Shown: positions 15,048 through 23,763 of the stretch, one piece after another
Layout: the number at the start of each line of letters is the position of its first letter
How positions within the stretch are numbered: position 1 is the first letter of the stretch
Position numbers and translations under genes: made by a program
Source of the DNA: JADCCX01 sp051649305
GTDB taxonomy: Bacteria > Pseudomonadota > Alphaproteobacteria > Rhizobiales > Beijerinckiaceae
Reading direction: 5' to 3'
Assembly (NCBI GenBank): GCA_051649305.1
Contig: JBOFGV010000052.1
Span: 62,001-126,000, forward strand
DNA: 64,000 bases
The notes under the pieces: generated by a model
Databases searched by the model: none
What the model was told of the DNA's origin: nothing
What the model saw: the letters and a program-made list of their open reading frames with translations, nothing else

Positions 15048-17366
15048 TCAGATCAATGAAAAAATGAAGTCTCCGGCACCAAGTGCTCCAAGGCCCACGT
15101 TTCCAAGCACAACCACATTGCCCCCCGCAAAATTCAGTTGCGCAAAACCGGCAGTCGTTGCGGTTGCACCTGCAAGCACGGCTGCGAGATTGGTCATCCC
15201 CACTATGCCGCTGACGTCGATCCGGTCCTGGCCCTGTGTAAAATCGGCTATCCAGTCAAGCTGCGCATTTGCGGTCACGACAAAGACATCCGCGCCAGCG
15301 TTGCCATAAAGAAAGTCGTTGGAAAGGCCGCCGACAAGGGTGTCGTTGCCACTGCCACCCGAAAGAGCGACTGAAACGTTCCGACCCGCATTGGTCATGC
15401 GATCATTTCCGTCACTGCCAAGTACCCATTCGCCATTCATCGCAGCAACATCAATGTCAGCGCCGCCAAGAGAGCCATAAATGATCAGCGCATCGTAACC
15501 TGCTCCGCCATCGACGCGGGAGTCAAAGCTGTCGAAATAAATGAAGTCGTCAAAAGCACTACCAACAAGACTGTCCTGCCCGATATAGCCAAAGAGCGCT
15601 ACTCCTTGCCCCGCAGTGGATGCATCAAGTGTGTCATTGCCGATCCATCCCATTGCCCATTCTATGCCAGCCGTTCCAAGGTTCAGATTGGCACCGACAT
15701 TATCCTGTACGAAGGCCGCATCGAAGCCGGTTCCACCGTTGATACCGGTATCCTTCGAATCGATGAAGAGATAGTCATTCCCGCCACCTGCATTCAATGT
15801 GTCATTCCCGGCGCCACCGGTCAGGATATCGGCACCGGAACCCGAGGTAATCACATTGTTGATTTCGTTGCCACGCCCGTTGAACCCGCCCACACCGGTA
15901 AAAATGAGATTTTCAATATTTGCCGTCAGTTCGTAAAAGGTCAAAGCCGTTTGAACCGTGTCGTTTCCTTCACCAAGCAATTCATAGGGAAAATCGGTCG
16001 CAGCAAGAACGGTGAACGTGTCATCTCCCGCCCCACCTGCAAGCGTGTTGTTGCCTGATCCATCCTCGAAGATGTCATTGCCGGCATCGCCTGTCAGCAG
16101 GTCATCGCCTGCTCCTCCGTTCAAGGTATCGTTACCTTCCGAACCACGGATAGTATCGCTCCCGTCATCACCCTGGACGGAGTCATCGCCGGCACCGCCG
16201 ATAATGCTGTCGCTACCGGAACCACCATTCAGTGTGTCGCCAGCGTCTCCGCCATCGATATTGTCTGCATCTGCACCGCCATCGATGCGGTCTGCATCCA
16301 GTCCACCCAGAAGTGTGTCTGCTCCGGCTCCACCACTCAGGCTATCGGCCCCGGCAAGGCCTGCTATATTGTCGTTATCCAGACCACCGTCGATCGTGTC
16401 TGCCCCATCTCCGCCGCCCAGGACGTCATTTCCATTATCGCCAGAGATGCTGTCATCACCAGCCCCACCGGAGATGAAGTCAGAGCCAGCCAGTCCTGAT
16501 ATGGTGTCGTTACCCTCCAGTCCAAGGATGCCATCTGCATCTGGTGTGCCTGTCAGTGCATCAGAGCCAGATGTTCCAACGATGTCAGGCTTGGTCTGAT
16601 AAGTCGCATTGGCGTATCCAAGCGCTTCGGGAAAAGAGCCCGGAAACAGTGTTGTGAATTCAGATTCGTAGTGGAAGTACCAACGGCCAAGGGTAGCCGA
16701 GAACGCGATATTGGCCACATCGGAGCCGCCACCGAAAGATATGAGCTCGGTCACCGTGCCGTCGAGGACGGAATACCGAATGATGGAAGTGCCGGTGCTA
16801 TAAACCAGATGAAGTCCGCCGTTGAAAAACTCGGCGACACCCCATGAAGCCCAACTTTCCGACGTAATAAAGAGTGGTAACGGCGGCACGTTCATCGTCG
16901 TGACTAGCCCGGTAGCAGTATCGATATCATAGAGTTTTGATGCATCGGCATGGAATATGACGACACGACCTGCTCCCGCGAAAACGCCATTTCCAAAGCT
17001 GAATCCTGATTCAGGAATAGCGGTCGAAAGCGCGACACTGGCACCTGTCGGCTGACCTGTCACTGAATCCAGTTGGATAAGCTGGGTGATCGGGCCAGCG
17101 AACCGGAAATACTGCGCCCCACTGGCAACAGCCAATGAGTACAGACCGCCTGTCAGAACATCCGAGAAGATGCCGTCGCGCGGACTGCCTGCGAGGCTTA
17201 AGGGAGACGCCAGATTCGTTGTAAGCGCCGCGGTGGCAAAATCACCCGTCAGGAAGACCCGATCGGTCGAGACCGCGATTCCACCACGGTCATCACCGGT
17301 GAAACGGTCCACATCGACAATGTTCATATTGGTTGAATCAAGCGACATTATTTGAAAGTTCGGCAT
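15048..17366 (-). CDS. RTX-repeat secreted calcium-binding protein
   Basis: This 772-residue, Cys-free, acidic protein has an N-terminal region (about 1-260) of beta-rich, propeller-like repeats (LYDIDTATGLVTT, IIRYSVLDGTVTEL). About twenty RTX nonapeptides of the GGxGxDxxx type follow at about 262-450 (for example GGAGDDSISGDNGND). A spacer region follows, then more RTX-like units, and a hydrophobic C-terminus ending GDFIFSLI. RTX proteins bind calcium and leave by type I secretion using a C-terminal signal. No ABC, membrane-fusion or TolC partner is in the window. GGGAG precedes the start at 17366. No catalytic domain is recognisable, so an adhesin or biofilm role is a guess. Confidence 0.9.
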   Translation of the reverse strand: MPNFQIMSLDSTNMNIVDVDRFTGDDRGGIAVSTDRVFLTGDFATAALTTNLASPLSLAGSPRDGIFSDVLTGGLYSLAVASGAQYFRFAGPITQLIQLDSVTGQPTGASVALSTAIPESGFSFGNGVFAGAGRVVIFHADASKLYDIDTATGLVTTMNVPPLPLFITSESWASWGVAEFFNGGLHLVYSTGTSIIRYSVLDGTVTELISFGGGSDVANIAFSATLGRWYFHYESEFTTLFPGSFPEALGYANATYQTKPDIVGTSGSDALTGTPDADGILGLEGNDTISGLAGSDFISGGAGDDSISGDNGNDVLGGGDGADTIDGGLDNDNIAGLAGADSLSGGAGADTLLGGLDADRIDGGADADNIDGGDAGDTLNGGSGSDSIIGGAGDDSVQGDDGSDTIRGSEGNDTLNGGAGDDLLTGDAGNDIFEDGSGNNTLAGGAGDDTFTVLAATDFPYELLGEGNDTVQTALTFYELTANIENLIFTGVGGFNGRGNEINNVITSGSGADILTGGAGNDTLNAGGGNDYLFIDSKDTGINGGTGFDAAFVQDNVGANLNLGTAGIEWAMGWIGNDTLDASTAGQGVALFGYIGQDSLVGSAFDDFIYFDSFDSRVDGGAGYDALIIYGSLGGADIDVAAMNGEWVLGSDGNDRMTNAGRNVSVALSGGSGNDTLVGGLSNDFLYGNAGADVFVVTANAQLDWIADFTQGQDRIDVSGIVGMTNLAAVLAGATATTAGFAQLNFAGGNVVVLGNVGLGALGAGDFIFSLI

Positions 17367-17473
17367 GATTTACTCCCTACTAACGCGCCTGAAATCAACT
17401 TAGAAAAACTAACAGTCATTAACGATATCAGCATAATTCAATATAGCGAAGTGGCTTAATTTCGCTCCGTTTT

Positions 17474-18220
17474 TCACCCGCCCATCTTCTTCATCAGCGC
17501 ATCTGACAGCGTGAAGTTCGAATAAACATTCTGCACATCGTCGTGATCATCCAGCAGACCCATAAGCTTCACCAGCTTTTCGCCGATTTCATCTTCAACG
17601 CTGACACTGGTCTGGGGCAACCATGTGAAAGCTGACTTGCGCGGGTTGCCGAACTTTGCCTCCAGCGCTGTCGAGACATCGGCGAGCGCCGTCATGCCGC
17701 AGGTTATGACGTGGCCGTTTTCGTCGGTTGCCACATCATCGGCTCCTGCCTCAATCGCCGCTTCCAGCATCGCGTCTTCGTTGGCAACAGCAGCGTCAAA
17801 CTCCACCTGCCCCACCTTGTCGAACATGAAGGACACAGCACCGGTTTCAGCAAGGTTGCCGCCTGCCTTGGTGAAATAAGAGCGAATATCGGACGCCGTG
17901 CGGTTGCGGTTGTCGGTCATCGCTTCAATGATGATAGCCGTGCCGCCGGGACCGTAGCCCTCGTAGCGGATTTCATCGAGGTTGACGTTGTCAGCGCCCG
18001 AAGCCTTCTTGACTGCACGCTCGATGCCGTCGCGCGGCATGTTTTCAGCGCGCGCAGCGATGATGGCCATGCGCAGGCGCGCATTCATGGCCGGATCAGG
18101 CAGGCCAAGCTTGGCCGCCACGGTAATTTCCCGAGACAACTTGGAAAAGAGTTTGGACTTCAGCCCATCCTGCTTGCCTTTGCGGTGCATGATGTTTGAG
18201 AACTGTGAATGGCCTGCCAT
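17474..18220 (-). CDS. yebC: YebC/PmpR family DNA-binding or translation-associated protein
   Basis: This 248-residue member of the YebC/TACO1 family begins MAGHSQFSNIMHRKGKQD, the universal family signature, and contains ARAENMPRDGIERAVKKA. Members act as transcriptional regulators or help ribosomes through difficult motifs. The ATG at 18220 gives the conserved start; an in-frame TTG two codons earlier is unlikely. In related alphaproteobacteria yebC directly precedes ruvC. Here about 4.2 kb with two permeases and an RTX gene separates them. Confidence 0.95.
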   Translation of the reverse strand: MAGHSQFSNIMHRKGKQDGLKSKLFSKLSREITVAAKLGLPDPAMNARLRMAIIAARAENMPRDGIERAVKKASGADNVNLDEIRYEGYGPGGTAIIIEAMTDNRNRTASDIRSYFTKAGGNLAETGAVSFMFDKVGQVEFDAAVANEDAMLEAAIEAGADDVATDENGHVITCGMTALADVSTALEAKFGNPRKSAFTWLPQTSVSVEDEIGEKLVKLMGLLDDHDDVQNVYSNFTLSDALMKKMGG

Positions 18221-18318
18221 GGTCAACCTGACTTGCTGAACGGGTGTTTTTTAAAACGCGCTTATAGTCGCGGTTTGTCAGCAGGGGCAAGATGGCCAGC
18301 GCAAGCCGCTAATTTAAC

Positions 18319-18363
18319 TTGACGACCATCAAACATGTTTGCACTATCCAAAACGTTTCGGAT
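18319..18363 (+). promoter_or_regulatory. Promoter with two tandem LacI-type operators
   Basis: TTGACG (18319-18324) and CACTAT (18342-18347), spaced 17 bases, form a candidate promoter. A perfect palindrome CAAACATGTTTG (18330-18341) lies in the spacer. A second near-perfect palindrome (18346-18363, centre AAACGTTT, a typical LacI-family core) overlaps the -10. The two centres are 19 bases apart, about two helical turns. Binding at either site would occlude polymerase, which fits autorepression by the LacI regulator that starts at 18387. Confidence 0.65.
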
Positions 18364-18386
18364 AGAGATGAAAGCGACAGCAAGCC

Positions 18387-19424
18387 GTGAGCATCCGTCA
18401 GCTGGCAAAAACACTGGATTTGTCGATCACGACGGTTTCGCGTGCTCTCGCAGGCTATTCCGATGTCAGCAAGGCGACACAGGAGCGGGTCAAGGCGGCT
18501 GCAAAACTGGCGGGATACCGCCCCAATGCCATGGCCCGCAACCTCAAGATGGGACGCGCCAGCACCATGGGCATTCTGCTGCCGGTGGCTGCCGCGGGAT
18601 ATGGAGACCCTTTCATTGCCGAACTGATTGCCAGCGTTTCCGCTGCGCTGGCAGAGAAAGACCTTGATCTCGTCGTTACCTCGGTGCCTTCCGGCGAGAC
18701 AGAGGTTTCCGCCATGCAGCGGGTGATTGATGCCCGCAAGATCGACGGGTTTTTCATCCCGCGCACCCGCTGGGATGACCCAAGGGTTGATCTGCTGCTG
18801 GAGCTTGATTTTCCCTTTGTCTGCCACGGCCGCACTGCGCGGGCTGATGAGCATGCATGGCTTGATGTTGATGGTGAAACCGCCTTTCTCGAAGCCACCC
18901 GGCGCCTGATCAGCTTTGGACACAGAGACATCGCGATGATCAATGCGCCCGCGAGCTTCACCTATGCCCGCCACCGTTTTGCCGGTTATCGCAAGGCGCT
19001 TGCCGAGGCTGGCATTGCCTTGCGGGAAGAGCTGGTTATTGAGGCCAAAGCTGCGCGCATCGACGAAGGGCAGAGTACTGCCGCAACACTCCTTGAGAAG
19101 CAAAACCCCACAGCCATTTTGGCAGCGACGGACCAGCTGGCGATTGGCGTGCTGTCGGCCATTCGCGCCAAGGGCCTGCAGGCAGGCCGTGATATTTCTG
19201 TCATCGGTTATGATGACCTTATGCTTTCTGCCCACACTGTGCCGCCCTTAACGACCATGCGTCAGGCCATTGCCAATGAGGGGCGCGAACTGGTGGAGCT
19301 TTTGCTCGACAGGATCGCAGGTAAGCCAGTCAAGGAACTGCAAAAACTGTGGAAGGCTGATCTCGTTGCACGGGCATCAGATGGTCCACTGAACAGCAAG
19401 AAACCAACAGGAGAAAAATCATGA
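18387..19424 (+). CDS. LacI-family transcriptional regulator
   Basis: This 345-residue repressor has a LacI helix-turn-helix at its very start (SIRQLAKTLDLSITTVSRAL) and the hinge helix YRPNAMARNLKMG. A periplasmic-binding-protein-like effector domain follows, with DGFFIPRTR and ILAATDQLAIGVLSAI. It starts with GTG at 18387; no better in-frame ATG gives the family N-terminus. Its last codons overlap the next gene (ATGA at 19421-19424), so regulator and sugar-binding protein are made together. It probably represses this two-gene unit through the operators upstream and is induced by the ligand of the binding protein or a metabolite of it. The effector is unknown. Confidence 0.93.
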   Translation: MSIRQLAKTLDLSITTVSRALAGYSDVSKATQERVKAAAKLAGYRPNAMARNLKMGRASTMGILLPVAAAGYGDPFIAELIASVSAALAEKDLDLVVTSVPSGETEVSAMQRVIDARKIDGFFIPRTRWDDPRVDLLLELDFPFVCHGRTARADEHAWLDVDGETAFLEATRRLISFGHRDIAMINAPASFTYARHRFAGYRKALAEAGIALREELVIEAKAARIDEGQSTAATLLEKQNPTAILAATDQLAIGVLSAIRAKGLQAGRDISVIGYDDLMLSAHTVPPLTTMRQAIANEGRELVELLLDRIAGKPVKELQKLWKADLVARASDGPLNSKKPTGEKS

Positions 19425-20719
19425 CAACCAAACCAATCAACAGTCGCCGCATGCTGCTGGCGCTTGCAGCAACTACGGTGCTTGCAACATCAGCATTCCA
19501 GTCCGCCAGCGCGCAGGATGTGGTGTTCCTGTCAACGCAGCTGCGTCCTATCGAGGAAGCGCAGAAAGTGCGTGATGTGCTGTTGAAAGACGGTCCGAAG
19601 ACCAATTTCATCGTTGAAGAGCCTGCCAGACTGAATGTTCGCGTTGACGCTGAAATGAAGGCGGGAACCCGCACTTTCAGCGTCATCGGTGCACTCCACG
19701 GCGAGCTCTCTGGCCTGCCCGCAGGAGCAATTGGCCCGGTGGATGACATAATGGCCAAGCTCAAGGACCGGGGCATGCCGGATGCCATTGCCAATCTCGG
19801 CAAACTGGGCGGCGACAAGCAGCTCTACATCCCATGGATGCAGGCAACCTACATCATGGCGGCCAACAAGCAGGCGCTGAAGCATCTGCCTGCCGGAGCA
19901 GACATCAACGCGCTGACCTATGATCAGCTGGCTGTCTGGGCGGATAACGTACGCAAGGCGACAGGCGAGCGCAAACTTGGCTTTCCCGCTGGTCCAACCG
20001 GCCTTATGGCGCGCTTCTTCCAGGGTTATCTCTATCCATCCTACACGGGCGGTGTTGTCTCCACATTCAAGTCACAGGAAGCCGAAGCGATGTGGGGCAG
20101 CTTCAAGGCGCTCTGGGCCAATGTGAACCCATCGTCTACCAGCTACAACTTCATGCAGGAGCCACTGGCCACGGGCGAAGTGTGGATTGCCTTCGATCAC
20201 ATCGCCCGCCTGAAAGATGCGCTGGCAGCAAAGCCTGATGATTTCGTCACATTCCCGGCTCCTTCTGCTGGCAAAGGCCGTGGTTTCATGCCGGTCATCG
20301 CGGGTTTTGCTGTGCCCAACGGTGGTCCCAACCGTGCCGGTGCCGAAGCGCTGATCGCGCACATGACCAGCGCAAAAGTACAGCTTGCTCATGCACGCGA
20401 AGTTGGCTTCTTCCCTGTGGTGAAGGCTGATCTGCCAGTTGACATGCCAGCAGGCACCAAGTTGCTGGCCTCAGCGATTGCAACGCAGGCTGCCTCCAAG
20501 GATGCCCTTGTTTCGCTGTTGCCGGTCGGACTTGGCGGCAAGGGTGGCGAGTTCAACAAGGTCTACAACGACACATTTCAGCGTATCGTGCTGCGCAACG
20601 AGGACATCAAGACTGTGCTGGCCTCACAGGCTGTTGCCCTGAAGGCCATCATGGATGAAACCAAGGCCCCTTGCTGGGCACCGGACAAGGCCAGCACAGG
20701 CCCCTGCCCGATCAACTGA
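19421..20719 (+). CDS. ABC transporter extracellular (sugar-type) substrate-binding protein
   Basis: This 432-residue periplasmic binding protein resembles the family 1 carbohydrate-binding proteins. It has a signal peptide ending near SAFQSASAQ-DV and later regions YIPWMQATYIMAANKQAL and FFPVVKADLP. It is translationally coupled to the LacI regulator by a 4-base overlap. No permease or ATPase follows; a terminator lies at 20734-20759. The receptor must therefore serve a transporter encoded elsewhere or act in sensing. Two Cys near the C-terminus (APCWAPDKASTGPCPIN) could form a disulfide. Confidence 0.88.
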   Translation: MTTKPINSRRMLLALAATTVLATSAFQSASAQDVVFLSTQLRPIEEAQKVRDVLLKDGPKTNFIVEEPARLNVRVDAEMKAGTRTFSVIGALHGELSGLPAGAIGPVDDIMAKLKDRGMPDAIANLGKLGGDKQLYIPWMQATYIMAANKQALKHLPAGADINALTYDQLAVWADNVRKATGERKLGFPAGPTGLMARFFQGYLYPSYTGGVVSTFKSQEAEAMWGSFKALWANVNPSSTSYNFMQEPLATGEVWIAFDHIARLKDALAAKPDDFVTFPAPSAGKGRGFMPVIAGFAVPNGGPNRAGAEALIAHMTSAKVQLAHAREVGFFPVVKADLPVDMPAGTKLLASAIATQAASKDALVSLLPVGLGGKGGEFNKVYNDTFQRIVLRNEDIKTVLASQAVALKAIMDETKAPCWAPDKASTGPCPIN

Positions 20720-20733
20720 GCCTTAAACAGTAT

Positions 20734-20759
20734 CTCCCCGCTTTTCTAAAGGCGGGGAG
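20734..20759 (+). terminator. Intrinsic terminator after the LacI/binding-protein unit
   Basis: CTCCCCGC (20734-20741) and GCGGGGAG (20752-20759) pair perfectly, and TTTT/AAAG extends the stem inward. A T-rich stretch (CTCTTTCCTT) follows. It lies 15 bases after the stop codon at 20719. Confidence 0.8.
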
Positions 20760-20854
20760 CCTCTTTCCTTAAACACCCGTCAAACCTGTGAAGAACCATG
20801 GTTTTGCCATGAAAGTTTTTTGGCTTTTGATCCTGTCGTGATCAAAGGCTCCCC

Positions 20855-21289
20855 ATGGCTCTCAACATTCTGAAACTGGCGGTTGGCTGCGATACCATTG
20901 CTGATCTCGAAAGCTGGATCGAAGACACGCGTCTGCTGTTCAAGCGCCTGAACCGCCCATACGAGCAGATGCACACCACCCGCATGGTGCCCAAGCGCAT
21001 GGATGAAATCACCTGCGGTGGTTCGCTCTACTGGGTCATCAAAAGCCAGATCCAGTGCCGCCAGCTGATCACCGATATTCGCCCCTTCAAGGATGGCGAG
21101 GGCATAGGCCGCTGCCATCTGGTGCTGGAGCCCGTGGTGCATCCCGTACGCCCGCGCCCGATGCGGCCGTTTCAGGGCTGGCGCTATATGGAAGGCAAAG
21201 ATGTGCCTCCCGATATGGCCAATCTTGGTGCTAAAGCTGATATGCCCGAAGACCTGCGGAGGGAGCTGGCAGGATTGGGGTTGCTGTAG
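20855..21289 (+). CDS. DUF1489 family protein
   Basis: This 144-residue protein matches the alphaproteobacterial DUF1489 family: start MALNILKLAVGCD, then TTRMVPKRMDEI, GGSLYWVIKSQIQCRQ and RPRPMRPFQGWRYM. The family is conserved and of unknown function, cytoplasmic, with no signal peptide. It stands alone on the plus strand and converges on the FAD protein gene 18 bases away. It is useful mainly as a lineage marker. Confidence 0.9.
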   Translation: MALNILKLAVGCDTIADLESWIEDTRLLFKRLNRPYEQMHTTRMVPKRMDEITCGGSLYWVIKSQIQCRQLITDIRPFKDGEGIGRCHLVLEPVVHPVRPRPMRPFQGWRYMEGKDVPPDMANLGAKADMPEDLRRELAGLGLL

Positions 21290-21307
21290 AAACGGGCCAA
21301 GCCTGAC

Positions 21308-22582
21308 TCAGCTGACGAACAACGCGAGCTGTTCATCCGTCCCGCTTGTGCCAATCTGAAGGTCCAGCAGCAATTCCGGGATCTTTTCCTTCATGGCAAA
21401 AAACCCGCGCGTACCATGGGGCCATGCCATTGTATCAAACCTCCGCCTCACCTGCACCAGCCGGATGCCCTTTGTGGCAAGTTTTGGCGCAATCTGCGCC
21501 AACGCCATCGCTACGGTGCCAACCGGTGCATAAGCCGTCACGATGGTGTCGAGCGCATGTTTGCGTGCCCAGTCTTCCAGCGTCACAACCGAAAGCGACG
21601 GGAGAACGGTTGAGGCGACACAAAAGGCCTGTGACGCTGACAGCAGCGCATCATCAAGCGCAGCAGTGGTGAAAGCATGCACAGCATCATCCACCGGCAG
21701 TGGTGAAAGATCAGCCACAGCGCTTGCACCTGCAATGGCGGCAATGGTTGCAGCGCCATGCGCCAGACTGGCAGGATGTAAATCTTCCTCTGTTATCAGC
21801 AGGCCAACGCGCCCATCCGGAAAAGCACTGTCAGCCGCTGGCAATTTGCCTGCCGATGGCAAGGCAGGTTCTTCCAGTGGTGGCGCGTCATTCGCCAATC
21901 CCTTGGGGGCAAAACGTCCACCGGTATTGGCAATGATGTTGTCACGCCTTGCAAGGTAAGTCTTGCCCTTGGTGTGCAATCCGCCGACCCAGCGCCATGA
22001 AAGTGTGTTGGACGCCGGATCACCATCCAGCAGATGCCGGAGCATGAAATCGGCACCCAACTCCCAGGGCAGGCGCAGGGTGAAAATCCAGATCGAGGCA
22101 AACCACATGCGCGCGTGGTTGTGGAGATAACCAGTCGTGGTGAGTTCTTCTACCCATGCATCAAAGCAATCGATGCCTGTGCGGCCGCTGACTGCCTGCT
22201 CATAGGCCTTGCGGATGCCACCCTTCTGTTGCACCGCCATGACCTGCTGATCCAGCGCTTCACGATACCGCTCCCAGATCACGGGCCGCGTTTCGAGATG
22301 CCCCTTGAAATAGGTGCGCCAGAAAACCTCCTGAACATACTTTTCAGCCGCCTCTAGAGAATGCTGCGAAAGCACAGCCTGCAGCACCTCTTCTTCGGTG
22401 ATCAAGCGATGCCGGATATAGGGCGACAACATAGAGACATTGCCGCGCTTGTCCGACCCCAGATCAGCGTTCCGTCTGGCCGCATAGTGATTGCCTGCGG
22501 AGGGGACAAAGGCTTCCAGTCGGGCAAGCGCAGCCGCGCGTGTTGGTTCAAAGGTCTGCGAAAGCAATACGATGGGGTTCAT
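21308..22582 (-). CDS. Photolyase/cryptochrome-type FAD-binding protein with rearranged domains
   Basis: This 424-residue protein opens directly with the FAD-binding domain of the DNA photolyase/cryptochrome family (about 1-240): NVSMLSPYIRHRLI, TTGYLHNHARMWFAS, and LLDGDPASNTLSWRWVGGLH. These residues form the FAD pocket and DNA-facing surface in photolyases. The alpha/beta antenna domain that normally comes first is missing there. Instead an alpha/beta-like region of about 170 residues follows at the C-terminus (RVGLLITEEDLHPA ... WARKHALDTIVTAYAPVG ... WPHGTRGFFAMKEKI). This suggests circular permutation. Substrate and repair activity cannot be predicted. Confidence 0.82.
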   Translation of the reverse strand: MNPIVLLSQTFEPTRAAALARLEAFVPSAGNHYAARRNADLGSDKRGNVSMLSPYIRHRLITEEEVLQAVLSQHSLEAAEKYVQEVFWRTYFKGHLETRPVIWERYREALDQQVMAVQQKGGIRKAYEQAVSGRTGIDCFDAWVEELTTTGYLHNHARMWFASIWIFTLRLPWELGADFMLRHLLDGDPASNTLSWRWVGGLHTKGKTYLARRDNIIANTGGRFAPKGLANDAPPLEEPALPSAGKLPAADSAFPDGRVGLLITEEDLHPASLAHGAATIAAIAGASAVADLSPLPVDDAVHAFTTAALDDALLSASQAFCVASTVLPSLSVVTLEDWARKHALDTIVTAYAPVGTVAMALAQIAPKLATKGIRLVQVRRRFDTMAWPHGTRGFFAMKEKIPELLLDLQIGTSGTDEQLALFVS

Positions 22583-22633
22583 GCCATCGCTTACGGTGGC
22601 TTGCCTTCTATGGATGCAGGAGAAGCGTGGTCG

Positions 22634-22927
22634 TCAGTGCAGGGAGACAGTCTGCAACTCGTTTTCCCAGGCATTGGCGAGGGCCGCCGCACGGGAGTCT
22701 GCCAGCAGGATTGGCACGCCGTCTGCACCAAACAAGGCAAACAGCTTCAGGCCTGATGCCAATTGTGGCGCCTGCGGAAACGCCTTGCGGATATCATCAG
22801 ACAGCATCGGCTTGAGGTAGGCGATTTCGCCTTCTCCCAAGGCTGCCAATTGCTGCGGTGTCATTTTGGCAAGAACCGCAGGCAAGGCGTGATTGCCACG
22901 TGGTTCAGATTTTGTTTTTCCGGTCAT
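22634..22927 (-). CDS. DUF1150 family protein
   Basis: This small 97-residue protein carries the DUF1150 pattern LGEGEIAYLKPMLSDDIRK, LFALFGADGVPILLADSR and ENELQTVSLH. The family is common in alphaproteobacteria and often lies beside a small heat-shock protein gene, as it does here (Hsp20 ends 141 bases upstream). GAGGG precedes the ATG by about 8 bases. Its function is unknown, but linkage suggests a role with the chaperone or in stress. Confidence 0.9.
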   Translation of the reverse strand: MTGKTKSEPRGNHALPAVLAKMTPQQLAALGEGEIAYLKPMLSDDIRKAFPQAPQLASGLKLFALFGADGVPILLADSRAAALANAWENELQTVSLH

Positions 22928-23068
22928 TTCAAAGCCCTCTTCTGGCAGCTCTGCGCCTGTTTGATCAGGCTATTCTCGGACCACATCTCTGTGCCGCTGG
23001 TTGATCCAGCAACAGCATGCTGCGCCCGAAGTGTTTCCAAATGGTAAATATGATGGGTCGCGTCCGTT

Positions 23069-23497
23069 TCAGTCCCGTTCGGCAATATCAATCCGGCGGA
23101 TGATCCGTTCCGGTTCTGGCCTCACGAGATCAACCGAAAGGAGCCCGTTGGAAAGATCAGCCCCCAGCACCTCCATGCCATCAGCCAGCAGAAACGTGCG
23201 CTGAAACTGGCGGGCGGCGATGCCACGATGCAGATACTGCCGTGACTTGTCATCGACCTGACGACCGCGAATAACCAGTTGTCCCTCTTCGAGAAGAACC
23301 TCCAGTTGGTCGCGTGTGAACCCGGCAACAGCAAGCGTGATCCGCAACCGGTCCGGCTGCACATCACAGCGCTGCAGGCGCTCGATGTTATAAGGGGGGT
23401 AGCCATCACCTGAGGCTTTCGCCACACGGTCAAGAGCTCTCTCGATGTCATCAAACCCCAGCAAGTAAGGGGAGTTGAACGTAGGAACGCGTGTCAT
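23069..23497 (-). CDS. Hsp20/alpha-crystallin small heat-shock protein (IbpA type)
   Basis: This 142-residue small heat-shock protein holds unfolding proteins for refolding by ATP-driven chaperones. The N-terminus MTRVPTFNSPYLLGFDDIER is typical of the alphaproteobacterial IbpA group, followed by YPPYNIERL. The alpha-crystallin domain follows (about 40-130, LRITLAVAGFTRDQLEVLLE) and closes with GLLSVDLVRPEPE. I chose ATG 23497 (GGAG upstream), one codon inside a GTG. DUF1150 follows on the same strand and may be co-transcribed. Heat induction is likely, but no ROSE-type element was identified with confidence. Confidence 0.93.
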   Translation of the reverse strand: MTRVPTFNSPYLLGFDDIERALDRVAKASGDGYPPYNIERLQRCDVQPDRLRITLAVAGFTRDQLEVLLEEGQLVIRGRQVDDKSRQYLHRGIAARQFQRTFLLADGMEVLGADLSNGLLSVDLVRPEPERIIRRIDIAERD

Positions 23498-23763
23498 CAC
23501 TTCACTCCGAAGCCCATCCGGCGAAGGCTCTCACCCACGCCATCTGCGGCACCTCGAACATTGGATGCATCAGCACACTGTCTCAACAGACCAGCCTGCT
23601 TTTGCACCCGATGAATATGGATAGTGATGCACCGCTGCGCAAGGTCAAAACTGCGCAACCCCATCAAGCTGAGAAAGACCGTGGGAACCATCATGAAAGC
23701 GCATGGATGGCGTCAGGTTTTTGCCTTGGACACCTCTGCCAGCCGCGCCTAAGGCTGGGTGAT
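23498..23763. other. Divergent intergenic region between Hsp20 and DMT transporter
   Basis: These 266 bases separate divergent starts. They hold the Shine-Dalgarno sequence of the Hsp20 gene and must contain both promoters. I could not fix promoter boxes with confidence. An open frame continues through the region on the plus strand, but its composition and lack of family similarity argue that it is not translated. Confidence 0.5.

Noticed and set aside
15025..15049. GACACC/GGTGTC inverted repeat with a T run near the RTX stop
   Set aside because: The T run is inside the loop and not after the stem, and the right arm overlaps the RTX stop codon, so it does not look like an intrinsic terminator.
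23491..23763. 90-residue N-terminal extension of the DMT transporter frame
   Set aside because: It is polar sequence with no family similarity, and it crosses the promoter region shared with Hsp20. The first membrane helix begins right after ATG 23764.
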